Shown piece by piece: positions 45,846 to 55,542 of a stretch of 64,000 bases of DNA. The stretch covers positions 248,001 to 312,000 of the forward strand of contig NZ_PXYI01000003.1 in assembly GCF_003012735.1 (NCBI RefSeq), read 5' to 3'. This DNA comes from Allosphingosinicella deserti (GTDB lineage: Bacteria; Pseudomonadota; Alphaproteobacteria; Sphingomonadales; Sphingomonadaceae). The translations under genes were made by a program, and so were the position numbers. Under the pieces are notes generated by a model. It made no database searches, was not told the origin of the DNA, and saw only the letters and a program-made list of their open reading frames with translations. Position 1 is the first letter of the stretch. Every line of letters begins with the position of its first letter.

Positions 45846-46664
45846 ATGGCGACCAAGTCCAAGACAGCGAACGGGAAAAAGGGCGGCGTGGGCGAGACCA
45901 CCCGTTTTCTGATCCTGCTGTTCGTTTTTGCCGTGCTGCTCAGAACCCTGGTGGTCACGCCGTTCGTGATCCCCTCCGGCTCGATGCTGCCGCGGCTGAT
46001 GATCGGCGAATATCTGTTCGTCTCGAAATGGCCCTACGGCTTCTCGCGCTACTCGCTGCCGTTCATGGCGCCCGGGGTCGAAGGCCGTCTGCTCGGCGGC
46101 GAGCCGGAGCGCGGCGACGTCGTCGTCTTCCGCTATCCCGGAAGCGAGGACGATTGGGTGAAGAGGCTGATCGGCCTGCCCGGCGACACCATCCAGATGC
46201 GCGGCGGCCAGCTGATCCTCAACGGCAAGCCGGTACCCAAGGTGCGGATCGCCGACTATCTGATGGAGCGGACGCCCAACAGCCCGTGCCGCTACGTCGT
46301 CCGCCAGGCGGCGCTGCCGACGGTGACCGAAAATGGCAGGACCTATTGCCGCTATGCGCGCTTCCGCGAGACCCTGCCGGGCGGACGTTCCTACGAGGTG
46401 CTCGACCAGTGGCGCGGGGAGGGAGACGATACTGCGGTCTACACCGTCCCGGCCGGCCATTATTTCATGATGGGCGACAATCGCGACGACAGCGCCGACA
46501 GCCGCTATCCGCAATCGCGCGAAGGCGTCGGCTTCCTGCCGCGCGATTATCTGATCGGGCGGGCGCTGATCGTGTTCTTCTCGACCGACGGCAGCGCTTC
46601 GTGGGCGAAGCCGTGGACCTGGTTCACCGCCGCGCGCTGGAACCGGATCGGAGGCACGTTCTGA
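45846..46664 (+). CDS. lepB: Signal peptidase I
   Basis: Removes signal peptides at the periplasmic face of the inner membrane. The 272-residue protein has one N-terminal membrane segment (about residues 19-39), the catalytic Ser46 in IPSGSMLP and the general base Lys106 in WVKRLIGLPGD. The box GHYFMMGDNRDDSADSR is the conserved region near the C-terminus. ATG 45846 is the start nearest the membrane segment. Its stop overlaps the start of rnc. The lepB-rnc-era order is a common bacterial operon. Confidence 0.97.
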   Translation: MATKSKTANGKKGGVGETTRFLILLFVFAVLLRTLVVTPFVIPSGSMLPRLMIGEYLFVSKWPYGFSRYSLPFMAPGVEGRLLGGEPERGDVVVFRYPGSEDDWVKRLIGLPGDTIQMRGGQLILNGKPVPKVRIADYLMERTPNSPCRYVVRQAALPTVTENGRTYCRYARFRETLPGGRSYEVLDQWRGEGDDTAVYTVPAGHYFMMGDNRDDSADSRYPQSREGVGFLPRDYLIGRALIVFFSTDGSASWAKPWTWFTAARWNRIGGTF

Positions 46665-47326
46665 TGGAGAGCGCCGCCGCCTGGGTCGAGCGCACGCTCG
46701 GCCACCCCCCCAGGGACGCCGCCCTGTTCGAGCGGGCGCTGACCCATTCGAGCTGGGGCGAGGAGCATTACGAACGGCTGGAATTTCTCGGCGACCGGGT
46801 GCTCGGCCTCGCCATGGCGAGCTGGCTGTTCGAGCTGTTCCCGAACGAGCCCGAAGGCAAATTGTCGCGGCGCCTGAACGCGCTGGTCGATCGCGACACC
46901 TGCGCGGAAGTGGCGCGCGAGCTCGGCGTCGCTAGCCAGCTGCGGCTCGGCAAGCAGGCGCGCGAGGACGGCGCGTCCGAGAGCGAGAACGTGCTCGGCG
47001 ACATCACCGAGAGCCTGATCGGCGCACTTTATCTGGAGGCCGGGTACGAAGCGGCCGCCGCCTTCGTTCGCCGCGCCTGGGACGACAAGGTCAGCACCCG
47101 CGACAAGGCGCCCAAGCATCCCAAATCGGCGCTGCAGGAATGGGCGGCGGCGAACAACCGAAAGCCGCCCGTCTACCAGCTCGCCGACCGCCGCGGGCCG
47201 CATCATGCGCCGCTGTTCGTCGTCGAGGTCGAGATCAAGGGCGTCGGAACCGCGAGCGCCGAAGGAACGTCGAAGCAGGAGGCGGAAAAAGCCGCTGCCG
47301 CGAAATTGATGGAGCAATTGAAGTGA
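46664..47326 (+). CDS. rnc: Ribonuclease III
   Basis: Cleaves double-stranded RNA in rRNA and mRNA maturation. The 220-residue protein has the nuclease signature ERLEFLGDRVLGLAMA (Glu40, Asp44), the second acidic pair Asp113 and Glu116 in ENVLGDITESLIGALYLE, and a C-terminal double-stranded-RNA-binding domain (PKSALQEWAAANNRKPPVYQ to KQEAEKAAAAKLM). It starts in the last base of the lepB stop (TGATG) and overlaps era by four bases. Confidence 0.97.
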   Translation: MESAAAWVERTLGHPPRDAALFERALTHSSWGEEHYERLEFLGDRVLGLAMASWLFELFPNEPEGKLSRRLNALVDRDTCAEVARELGVASQLRLGKQAREDGASESENVLGDITESLIGALYLEAGYEAAAAFVRRAWDDKVSTRDKAPKHPKSALQEWAAANNRKPPVYQLADRRGPHHAPLFVVEVEIKGVGTASAEGTSKQEAEKAAAAKLMEQLK

Positions 47327-48216
47327 CCCAGAAATGCGGTGCCATCGCCATCGTCGGCGCGCCCAATGCGGGCAAATCGACCCTGGTCAATGCACTCGTC
47401 GGCCAGAAGGTGGCGATCGTCAGCCCCAAGGCACAAACGACGCGGGTGCGGATGATGGGCATCGCGATCCATGGCGAGAGCCAGATCCTGCTGCTCGACA
47501 CGCCGGGTATCTTCGAGCCGAAGCGGCGCCTCGACCGGGCGATGGTTGCGGCGGCCTGGGTCGGCGCGCAGGATGCCGATCTGATCGCACTGGTGATCGA
47601 TGCCGAGCGCGGCGTGTCGCGGCGGCTGGAGGAGATGCTCGAGCGGCTGAAGGATCGGCGTGAGCCCAAGATCCTGGTGCTGAACAAGGTCGATGTCACC
47701 AAGAAGGAAGAACTGCTGGCGCTCGCGGCGCAGCTCAACGAGCGGCTCACTTTCGAGGAAATCTATTTCGTCTCGGCGACGACCGGCGACGGGGTGCCCG
47801 AGCTCAAGGCGGCGCTGGCGGCCCGGATGCCGGACGGTCCGTGGCACTTCCCCGAGGACCAGGTCTCGGACGCCACCGACCGGATGCTCGCCGCGGAAGT
47901 CACCCGCGAGCAGCTCTACCTCCAGCTCCACGCCGAATTGCCGTACGAGAGCGCGATCGAGACCGAGAAGTTCGAGGAGCGCAAGGACGGATCGGCGGCG
48001 ATCCACCAACAGATCCTGGTCGCGCGCGACAGCCAGAAGGCGATCGTGCTCGGCAAGGGCGGCACCCGCATCCGCGCGATCGGCGAGGCCGCCCGCAAGG
48101 AATTGTCGGAGCTGCTCGGCCGCAAGGTCCACCTCTTCCTCCACGTCAAGGTCAACCCGAAGTGGGAAGAGGATCGCGGGCTTTATCGCGAGATCGGGCT
48201 CGACTGGGTGGAGTGA
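47323..48216 (+). CDS. era: GTPase Era
   Basis: An essential GTPase in 30S ribosome maturation. The 297-residue protein has the P-loop GAPNAGKSTLVNALVG, DTPGIFEP, NKVD and SATTGDGV, then a KH RNA-binding domain with IVLGKGGTRIRAIGEAARKE. It starts at GTG 47323, overlapping the rnc stop. Confidence 0.97.
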   Translation: MTQKCGAIAIVGAPNAGKSTLVNALVGQKVAIVSPKAQTTRVRMMGIAIHGESQILLLDTPGIFEPKRRLDRAMVAAAWVGAQDADLIALVIDAERGVSRRLEEMLERLKDRREPKILVLNKVDVTKKEELLALAAQLNERLTFEEIYFVSATTGDGVPELKAALAARMPDGPWHFPEDQVSDATDRMLAAEVTREQLYLQLHAELPYESAIETEKFEERKDGSAAIHQQILVARDSQKAIVLGKGGTRIRAIGEAARKELSELLGRKVHLFLHVKVNPKWEEDRGLYREIGLDWVE

Positions 48217-48261
48217 ATCTGGTCCTGTGCCTGCGCGCCGCCGATCGGCGCAGGAGCAGCC

Positions 48262-48717
48262 ATGGCCTTCTCGTCTCTCATTCTGTCCTTCCTGCTCGCG
48301 CAGGCCGGCAGTGATGCCTCCGCGATCCGGGTGCTCGGCGCGGACTTTTTCGCGTCGGACTCGGAGCATCCCGGTTCCGCGCCCGTGTCGACCCGCCAGA
48401 TCGCGCACCGGCCGGGATCGAGTTGCTACGAGTGGGTCGTTCGGGTCATGCCGGTCGCGAGGTCGGTCACCGTCCGGGAAGTCTTCAGGCTTCCCTCGGC
48501 CGCGCCGCAATGGGGCGTCGATCCAGCGCGAACGCAGGTTTCGGATGATGGACGCGAGTCGGTCACGGAAATTGCCGAGGATCTTTCCGACGGCATGATC
48601 AGCAACGGCTGGTGCGTCGCCGAGGGGGATCCGGTTGGCCGCTACCGCATCAGTGTCTTTGATGGCGACCGACTGATTCAGCGCTTCGACTTCGAGGTTC
48701 AGCTGGAGACGTATTGA
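48262..48717 (+). CDS. Hypothetical exported protein
   Basis: A 151-residue protein with a short signal peptide (MAFSSLILSFLLAQAGS). The mature part is a mixed domain with a GSSCYEWVVRVMPV strand, ISNGWCVAEGDPVGRYRISV near the end and FDGDRLIQRFDFEVQLE at the C-terminus. This looks like a single beta-rich domain with one possible disulfide. No family recognised. It follows era by 45 bases, with AGGAGCAGCC before the ATG, so it may be transcribed with lepB-rnc-era. Confidence 0.7.
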   Translation: MAFSSLILSFLLAQAGSDASAIRVLGADFFASDSEHPGSAPVSTRQIAHRPGSSCYEWVVRVMPVARSVTVREVFRLPSAAPQWGVDPARTQVSDDGRESVTEIAEDLSDGMISNGWCVAEGDPVGRYRISVFDGDRLIQRFDFEVQLETY

Positions 48718-48797
48718 AGCGGAAGGAACTCGTCGAGCCAGTCAGGCCCTCACCGGCCCACTGCTACGCGGCGGCACACCGGCAGGCCCTCACCTTC

Positions 48798-48935
48798 TCA
48801 CCGCTGTCGCGCCTCGAGCAAGCGAAGGCCGTCGCGCACGACCTCGCTCGCCGATCCGTAATGGCCAGCCTCCACCTGCTCGGCGATGAAGCGGAGGACG
48901 TGATCGCTGGGGTTCACCGACGTACTTTTGGGCAT
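48798..48935 (-). pseudogene. ParD-type antitoxin remnant
   Basis: The first 45 codons read MPKSTSVNPSDHVLRFIAEQ and then VEAGHYGSASEVVRDGLRLL, which is the DNA-binding half of a ParD/RHH antitoxin. After EARQR there is a stop. The next frame continues with GEKVRAC, and later fragments (SGPVRA, DWLDEF) resemble the toxin-binding tail in a third frame. The C-terminus has therefore decayed, and no parE toxin follows. The upstream A/T-rich stretch (ATTTGATATTTTTGG, about 48957-48971) may be the old promoter. Confidence 0.7.
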
Positions 48936-49281
48936 GTCCGCCTCGCGAGTACCAATATTTGATATTTTTGGCCGCGTGTGCACGGATCTCAAAAGGGGAG
49001 GTACCTCGTCGAAGCGACGTGCGCAGGCTACCGGCAATTCGCCGTCGGTGACGACGACCTTAGGCTCACCCTCCCGCCGCTGCGCGGCCGCCCATCCACA
49101 AGCGGGTGAGGGGTTGTTGCGACCGGGCCTTTCCTCTCCGGGCTTGGAAAGGCGTGGTGGTGATGCAAGACCCAAATCCCTCTCCCGTTTCGGGGAGAGG
49201 GAGGGGCCCACCGCGTAGCGGTGGGAGGGAGAGGGCTGGCCCCGGCGTACGCTCCGGAGGGCGCACGCCGGGTTCGCACGA
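48936..49281. other. Intergenic region with hairpin repeats downstream of katG
   Basis: No gene other than the parD remnant's leader. It holds the double hairpin at 49178-49237 and a G/C-rich stretch before it. Nothing else is seen. Confidence 0.6.
49178..49237. repeat. Double-hairpin REP-like element
   Basis: CCCTCTCCCG and CGGGGAGAGGG form the first stem. CCCACCGC and GCGGTGGG form a perfect eight-base second stem around GTA (49207-49225), followed by AGGGAGAGGG. It lies after the katG stop and could end or protect the katG transcript. Confidence 0.7.
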
Positions 49282-51552
<2,271 letters not shown>

Positions 51553-51756
51553 CTACACCGCACGGAAGGTCGTCCGAAATCGTTATTCTTGATCAGAGAC
51601 TGCAACTGGCTCGATCACGGGGCAGGCTGGCGCACCGCGCATCTTGGCATCACGGCGAGCTTCCTTCGGCGTAAGGTGATCGGCATTGGGTTCGGGAGAA
51701 CGCCTCGATGCCCCCTCGCTTCAAGTGGTTCGGGGATCATGTCCCTCGTCATCGGT

Positions 51757-52500
51757 CTAACCGGCGATGGCGACGGCCGAGTGGTCCTCCTGCGCCAAAA
51801 CCGGGACACCGGAGGCCTTGCGCTCCGAATAGCGGTTCACCAGCCGGCCCGCATGGGGACGCATCAGGACGGTGATGCGGACGAGTTCCTCCATCACGTC
51901 GACGATCCGATCATAATATGCGGACGGCCGCATGCGGCCATGTTCGTCGAATTCCTTGTACGCCATGGCGATCGAGGACTGGTTGGGGATGGTGAACATC
52001 CGCATCCAGCGGCCGAGCAGGCGGAGGGTATTGACCGCGTTGAACGACTGCGAGCCGCCTGACACCTGCATCACGGCAAGGGTGCGCCCCTGGGTGGGAC
52101 GCATGCCCTTGAGCTCGAGCGGGAGATGATCGATCTGCGCCTTCATGATGCCGGTGATCTGGCCGTGGCGCTCCGGGCTGCACCAGACCTGACCCTCCGA
52201 CCATATCGACAATTCGCGAAGCTCCCGTACGGCGGGATGGTCGTCGCCCGGCACCTGATCGGGCAATGGGAGATCGGACGGATCGAAGATCCGGGTCTCG
52301 GCCCCGAACATCTGCAGCAGCCTTGCCGCCTCCTCGACGGCGAAGCGGGAGAAGGAGCGCTGGCGGAGGGAGCCGTACAGCAGGAGGATGCGGGGTGGCG
52401 GCTGCTCGTCTCCGAGGTCCGACGCCGGTCGCGCGATCACGTAGGCCGGATCGATCGCGGGCAGGATGGCGGGATCGGGAAGAACACGGACGCGGCTCAT
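51757..52500 (-). CDS. arsH: Arsenical resistance flavoprotein ArsH
   Basis: ArsH is an NADPH-dependent flavin reductase that oxidises trivalent organoarsenicals or reduces other electrophiles. The 247-residue protein has the FMN phosphate loop [40 protein letters not shown] and [20 protein letters not shown], all characteristic of ArsH. It is the last gene of the ars operon. Its ATG overlaps the stop of the acetyltransferase gene (ATGA). Confidence 0.96.
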   Translation of the reverse strand: MSRVRVLPDPAILPAIDPAYVIARPASDLGDEQPPPRILLLYGSLRQRSFSRFAVEEAARLLQMFGAETRIFDPSDLPLPDQVPGDDHPAVRELRELSIWSEGQVWCSPERHGQITGIMKAQIDHLPLELKGMRPTQGRTLAVMQVSGGSQSFNAVNTLRLLGRWMRMFTIPNQSSIAMAYKEFDEHGRMRPSAYYDRIVDVMEELVRITVLMRPHAGRLVNRYSERKASGVPVLAQEDHSAVAIAG

Positions 52501-52931
52501 GCGAAATCCTTGATGAGGTAGGTGGCGCTCGACGGGCAGAGCGATGTGAACTGAGCGGTGGCTGCAATCGCCGGAGGGGCTTCGGCGCGTGGCGCATCAC
52601 GATAGCCGAGCCGGCGGAAGAACGGGGCCGCATCGGTCGTCAGCAGATGGAGCCGCATCGTGCCGTCGCTGCGCGCGACCCGCTCCACCTCGGCGACAAG
52701 ACGCGCCCCGTGACCGCTCGCCCGCCTGCCGTGCACGACGACGAGGGATCGCAGCAGAGCATCCTCTCCGGCCTGTTCGAGACCCACATAGCCGATCGGC
52801 CCCAGTCCGTCGGCCAGTCTGAAGAAGGCGCGGCCCGGCGCCTCCAGGTCGTCGGTGGGAAGCCCGGCCCGTTCGAGTGCGCGCCGCAGCGGATCGTCTT
52901 CCCCGGCAGGTATCCGTTCAAAATCGCTCAT
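52497..52931 (-). CDS. ArsN2-like GNAT acetyltransferase
   Basis: A 144-residue GNAT protein. [20 protein letters not shown] carries the acetyl-CoA-binding loop (pattern V-x-x-x-x-R-x-x-G-x-G-x), and [20 protein letters not shown] is typical of ArsN2, the arsenic-linked acetyltransferase. [20 protein letters not shown] near the end is also conserved in that group. In this operon it probably modifies an arsenical such as arsinothricin-like compounds; the substrate is inferred. ATG 52931 overlaps the stop of the small upstream ORF. Confidence 0.88.
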   Translation of the reverse strand: MSDFERIPAGEDDPLRRALERAGLPTDDLEAPGRAFFRLADGLGPIGYVGLEQAGEDALLRSLVVVHGRRASGHGARLVAEVERVARSDGTMRLHLLTTDAAPFFRRLGYRDAPRAEAPPAIAATAQFTSLCPSSATYLIKDFA

Positions 52932-53029
52932 GCGGCGTCTCCGGCTTCGTACCAATCACAGGTGCGCCTTACGATGGACACGATCGAGCGCAGAGCCGGC
53001 GCTGCAAACACGATGTCGATACCGTCCAC
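52928..53029 (-). CDS. 33-residue open frame in the ars operon
   Basis: Starts at GTG 53029 behind a very good ribosome-binding site (AAGGAGGAT, five bases away) and ends with TGA at 52928, overlapping the ATG of the acetyltransferase gene. The peptide reads [33 protein letters not shown], with one hydrophobic patch and one cysteine. It may be a small protein, a translational-coupling leader, or what is left of a deleted ars gene. I do not recognise it. Confidence 0.55.
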   Translation of the reverse strand: MDGIDIVFAAPALRSIVSIVRRTCDWYEAGDAA

Positions 53030-53048
53030 GCCGGATCCTCCTTGTCGT

Positions 53049-53381
53049 TCAGCAGCAGGGCAGGAGTTCGGAGACGAGCGCCTCACACAGTTCGGTGCCT
53101 CCGCCGCAGCAATCCTTCACCAGGAAGAGGGTCAAAGTGCGCAGCCGCCCGAGATCGGCTCGGTAGACGATCGAGCGGCTGTGACGCTCCGACATCACCA
53201 GACCGGCGCGGGCGAGCGTCGCAAGGTGGGCCGACATCGTGTTCTGCGGGACGTCCATCAGCCGTGCAATCTCGCCGGCCGGGAGCCCGTGCGGCTCATG
53301 CTTCACGAGCAGTCGATAGGTTTCCAGCCGCGTCTTCTGCGAAAGACCAGCGAGACAGGTCAGGGCGGAATCGATATCCAT
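53049..53381 (-). CDS. arsR: ArsR-family metalloregulator
   Basis: A 110-residue winged-helix repressor. LAGLSQKTRLETYRLLVKHE, AGEIARLMDVPQNTMSAHLA and LARAGLVMSERHSRSIVYRA form the ArsR fold. Cysteine positions CC (VKDCCGGG) and the C-terminal LLPCC are candidates for a trivalent-arsenic site, unlike the classic CVCDL type; there is no CxC in the DNA-binding helix. A perfect palindrome lies directly upstream of the start. It heads the operon arsR-sORF-arsN2-arsH. Confidence 0.93.
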   Translation of the reverse strand: MDIDSALTCLAGLSQKTRLETYRLLVKHEPHGLPAGEIARLMDVPQNTMSAHLATLARAGLVMSERHSRSIVYRADLGRLRTLTLFLVKDCCGGGTELCEALVSELLPCC

Positions 53382-53386
53382 ACATC

Positions 53387-53406
53387 CGGATATAACGATA
53401 TATCCG
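53387..53406. promoter_or_regulatory. Candidate ArsR operator
   Basis: Arms CGGATATA and TATATCCG around ACGA form a perfect inverted repeat five bases upstream of the arsR ATG. It covers the place where a ribosome-binding site would be, so bound repressor could block both promoter clearance and leader formation. Confidence 0.7.
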
Positions 53407-53494
53407 CGCTTGCAAAGCCTTCTTCTGCCGGCGCCGGGACCATTCGCCAGAAGGGTCCGTGGAGCGCGCGCCGCCTGACCTTCCGCCTGCTCCG

Positions 53495-54208
53495 CTAGGC
53501 GGCGTCGAGCATCTCGTCGACCCAGGCGGGTACCAGCAGGCCGGCGGGGCCGGTTCTCGCCTCGTGGAAGTAGACGCTGCCGAGGCTTGGCTCGAGATTC
53601 ATCTCGAGGGTCTGGGCGCTGTAATAGCGGGCGGTCTGGACGAAGCCCGCGGCGGGGTAGACCGCGCCCGAAGTGCCGATCGACACGAACAGATCGGCCT
53701 CGCGCAGGGCGGCGTCGATCCGCTCCATCTGGTAGGGCATCTCGCCGAACCAGACGATGTCCGGCCGTAGGCCGCCGGAGGCGCCGCAGACCGGGCAGGG
53801 AGGATCCCCGGACAGATCCTCGTGCCACGGGATCCGGTTGTCGCAGGCGAGGCACCAGGCGGAGGTGAGCTGGCCATGCATGTGGAGTACGCCGGTCGCG
53901 CCGCCGCGCTCGTGGAGATCGTCGACATTCTGGGTGACGAGCAGCAGTTTGCCCGGCCATTCCGCTTCGAGCCTGGCAAGGGCGCGGTGCGCCGGGTTGG
54001 GCTCGACCTCCTTCAGCCGGGCCCGGCGCGCGTCGTAGAAGCTCTGGACGAGCGCGGGATCGCGCGCGAACGCCTCCGGCGTGGCGACGTCTTCGACAGG
54101 ATGCCCCTCCCAGAGGCCGTCGGGGCCGCGGAAGGTGGCGAGGCCGCTCTCGGCGGAGATGCCGGCGCCGGTGAGGATGACGATGTTGTGGATTTCGCGC
54201 TGGTGCAT
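53495..54208 (-). CDS. cobB: Sir2-type NAD-dependent deacylase
   Basis: A 237-residue true sirtuin. GAGISAESGLATFRGPDGLW binds NAD, TQNVDDLHERGGATGVLHMHG carries the catalytic His, and the zinc is held by CLAC ... CPVC. Tyr58 and Arg61 in FYDARRARL form the Yxx R signature of class III enzymes that prefer negatively charged acyl groups (succinyl, malonyl). It acts on lysine-acylated metabolic enzymes. It is distinct from the SIR2-like defence gene at 24579. Neighbours give no further clue. Confidence 0.95.
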   Translation of the reverse strand: MHQREIHNIVILTGAGISAESGLATFRGPDGLWEGHPVEDVATPEAFARDPALVQSFYDARRARLKEVEPNPAHRALARLEAEWPGKLLLVTQNVDDLHERGGATGVLHMHGQLTSAWCLACDNRIPWHEDLSGDPPCPVCGASGGLRPDIVWFGEMPYQMERIDAALREADLFVSIGTSGAVYPAAGFVQTARYYSAQTLEMNLEPSLGSVYFHEARTGPAGLLVPAWVDEMLDAA

Positions 54209-54378
54209 CGCGGGAGCTTAGTCGAGGGACGGAAGCCGGCGGAAGCGGGAAACGGCCTTTTGCAAGGCGGAAGGGAGGCGCTTCGCGCACCCACCCATGG
54301 CCGAGGAGGTTTGGAGGCGCGCGATTGACGAGCGGTCGAACCGCTGTCAGCTTTTGCAGGACAGCATGAGGCGAGCGC

Positions 54379-55020
54379 GTGCCCGATACTGCCGAACCCG
54401 CATTGATCCACATCCTCGACGACGACGAGTCGCTGCGGGCGGCGCTCGACAGCCTGTTCCGCTCGGTAGGCCTGCGCGCCCGCGGCTATGCGTCGGTGGC
54501 CGAGTTTCTGAAGGCGCCGCCGCCGGATGGACCAGGCTGTCTCTTGCTCGACGTGCGCCTTCCGGGGACGAGCGGGCTCGATTTCCAAGCGCGGCTTGCG
54601 GAGCATGCGATCACCCTGCCAGTGATCCTGATGACCGGTCATGGCGACATCCAGATGTCGGTGCGGGCGATGAAGGCCGGCGCTGTCGACTTCCTCGCCA
54701 AACCGTTTCGCGACCAGGACATGCTCGATGCCGTCGCGGAGGCGCTCGCCCGCGATCGGACGCAGCGCGATGGGGCGGCGCGTGCGGCTGGGTTGCGCGG
54801 CCGCTACGACGCTTTGACCCCGCGCGAGCGCGAAGTCATGACGCACGTCACCGCCGGCAAGATGAACAAGCAGATTGCCGGGACGCTGGGGCTCAGCGAA
54901 ATCACCGTGAAGATCCACCGCGGCTCGGCGATGCGCAAGATGGGTGCGCGCACCCTTGCTGATCTCGTGCGGATGGCAGAGGCGCTGGGGCTACAGCCGG
55001 AGCAGCCGCCGGCGCGCTGA
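54379..55020 (+). CDS. FixJ-family response regulator
   Basis: A 213-residue regulator: a receiver domain (HILDDDESLRAALDSLFRSV, phosphoacceptor Asp58 in LLLDVRLPGTSG, conserved Lys in FLAKPFRDQD) and a C-terminal LuxR-type helix-turn-helix (LTPREREVMTHVTAGKMNKQ, LGLSEITVKIHRGSAM). It starts at GTG 54379. Together with the receiver-only protein and the histidine kinase it forms a two-component cluster. Targets may be the genes downstream. Confidence 0.94.
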   Translation: MPDTAEPALIHILDDDESLRAALDSLFRSVGLRARGYASVAEFLKAPPPDGPGCLLLDVRLPGTSGLDFQARLAEHAITLPVILMTGHGDIQMSVRAMKAGAVDFLAKPFRDQDMLDAVAEALARDRTQRDGAARAAGLRGRYDALTPREREVMTHVTAGKMNKQIAGTLGLSEITVKIHRGSAMRKMGARTLADLVRMAEALGLQPEQPPAR

Positions 55021-55055
55021 GGGTCGCCGGGGTGTCGCCCTCCGCTCGTTCCCGC

Positions 55056-55070
55056 CATACCCAAGTATAG
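55056..55070. promoter_or_regulatory. Candidate regulator-binding motif (ATACCCAAGTAT)
   Basis: ATACCCAAGTAT at 55057-55068 matches ten of twelve bases of ATACCAAGGTAT at 57161-57172, which is a perfect palindrome. Both lie between genes of the two-component cluster. Confidence 0.4.
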
Positions 55071-55142
55071 TATCGGCCCTGGCGATTTTCTGTAACAGCG
55101 CGAACAGCTTGTGCCGCCGTGGCGAGGCCGGGAGGATGCGCC

Positions 55143-55508
55143 GTGACGGCCGAAAGGATCATCTCCGTCGTCGAGGACGACGAGTCCCTGCGGGTCGCAC
55201 TGGTCGGATTGCTGCGGGCCTCCGGCTATGCCGGCCGCGGCTTCGCATCGTCCGAGGACTATCTCGGCGTGCGGGATGGCACCTGCGAGTGCGTCGTGAC
55301 CGATATCCATCTGCCGGGCGCAAGCGGCATCGAGATGATCGGCTTGCTGCGCGCGCTTGGTGACGACACGCCGGTGATCGTGATCACTGCGCGGCCCGAG
55401 CCGGCACTGGAGCGGGAAGCGATCGGGCGGGGTGCCCTGTGCATTCTGAGGAAGCCGGTCGAAGCAAAGATTTTGCTCGATTGTGTGGTGCGCGCACTGG
55501 GGGCATGA
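55143..55508 (+). CDS. Single-domain receiver protein (FixJ-like)
   Basis: A 121-residue receiver domain without an output domain. ISVVEDDESLRVALVGLLRA starts it, Asp54 in VVTDIHLPGASG is the phosphoacceptor, and Lys in ILRKPVEAKI completes the site. GTG 55143 follows GGGAGGA. It lies between the FixJ-type regulator and the histidine kinase. A likely role is as a phosphate sink or relay in the same pathway. Confidence 0.9.
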   Translation: MTAERIISVVEDDESLRVALVGLLRASGYAGRGFASSEDYLGVRDGTCECVVTDIHLPGASGIEMIGLLRALGDDTPVIVITARPEPALEREAIGRGALCILRKPVEAKILLDCVVRALGA

Positions 55509-55542
55509 TGCCGGCCGTCTCGTGCTGCATCAGGGGATTGGG

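Noticed and set aside
53495-54208. CobB as a defence SIR2 protein
   Set aside because: It has the full zinc-finger and Tyr/Arg signature of metabolic sirtuins, and it is not linked to defence genes.
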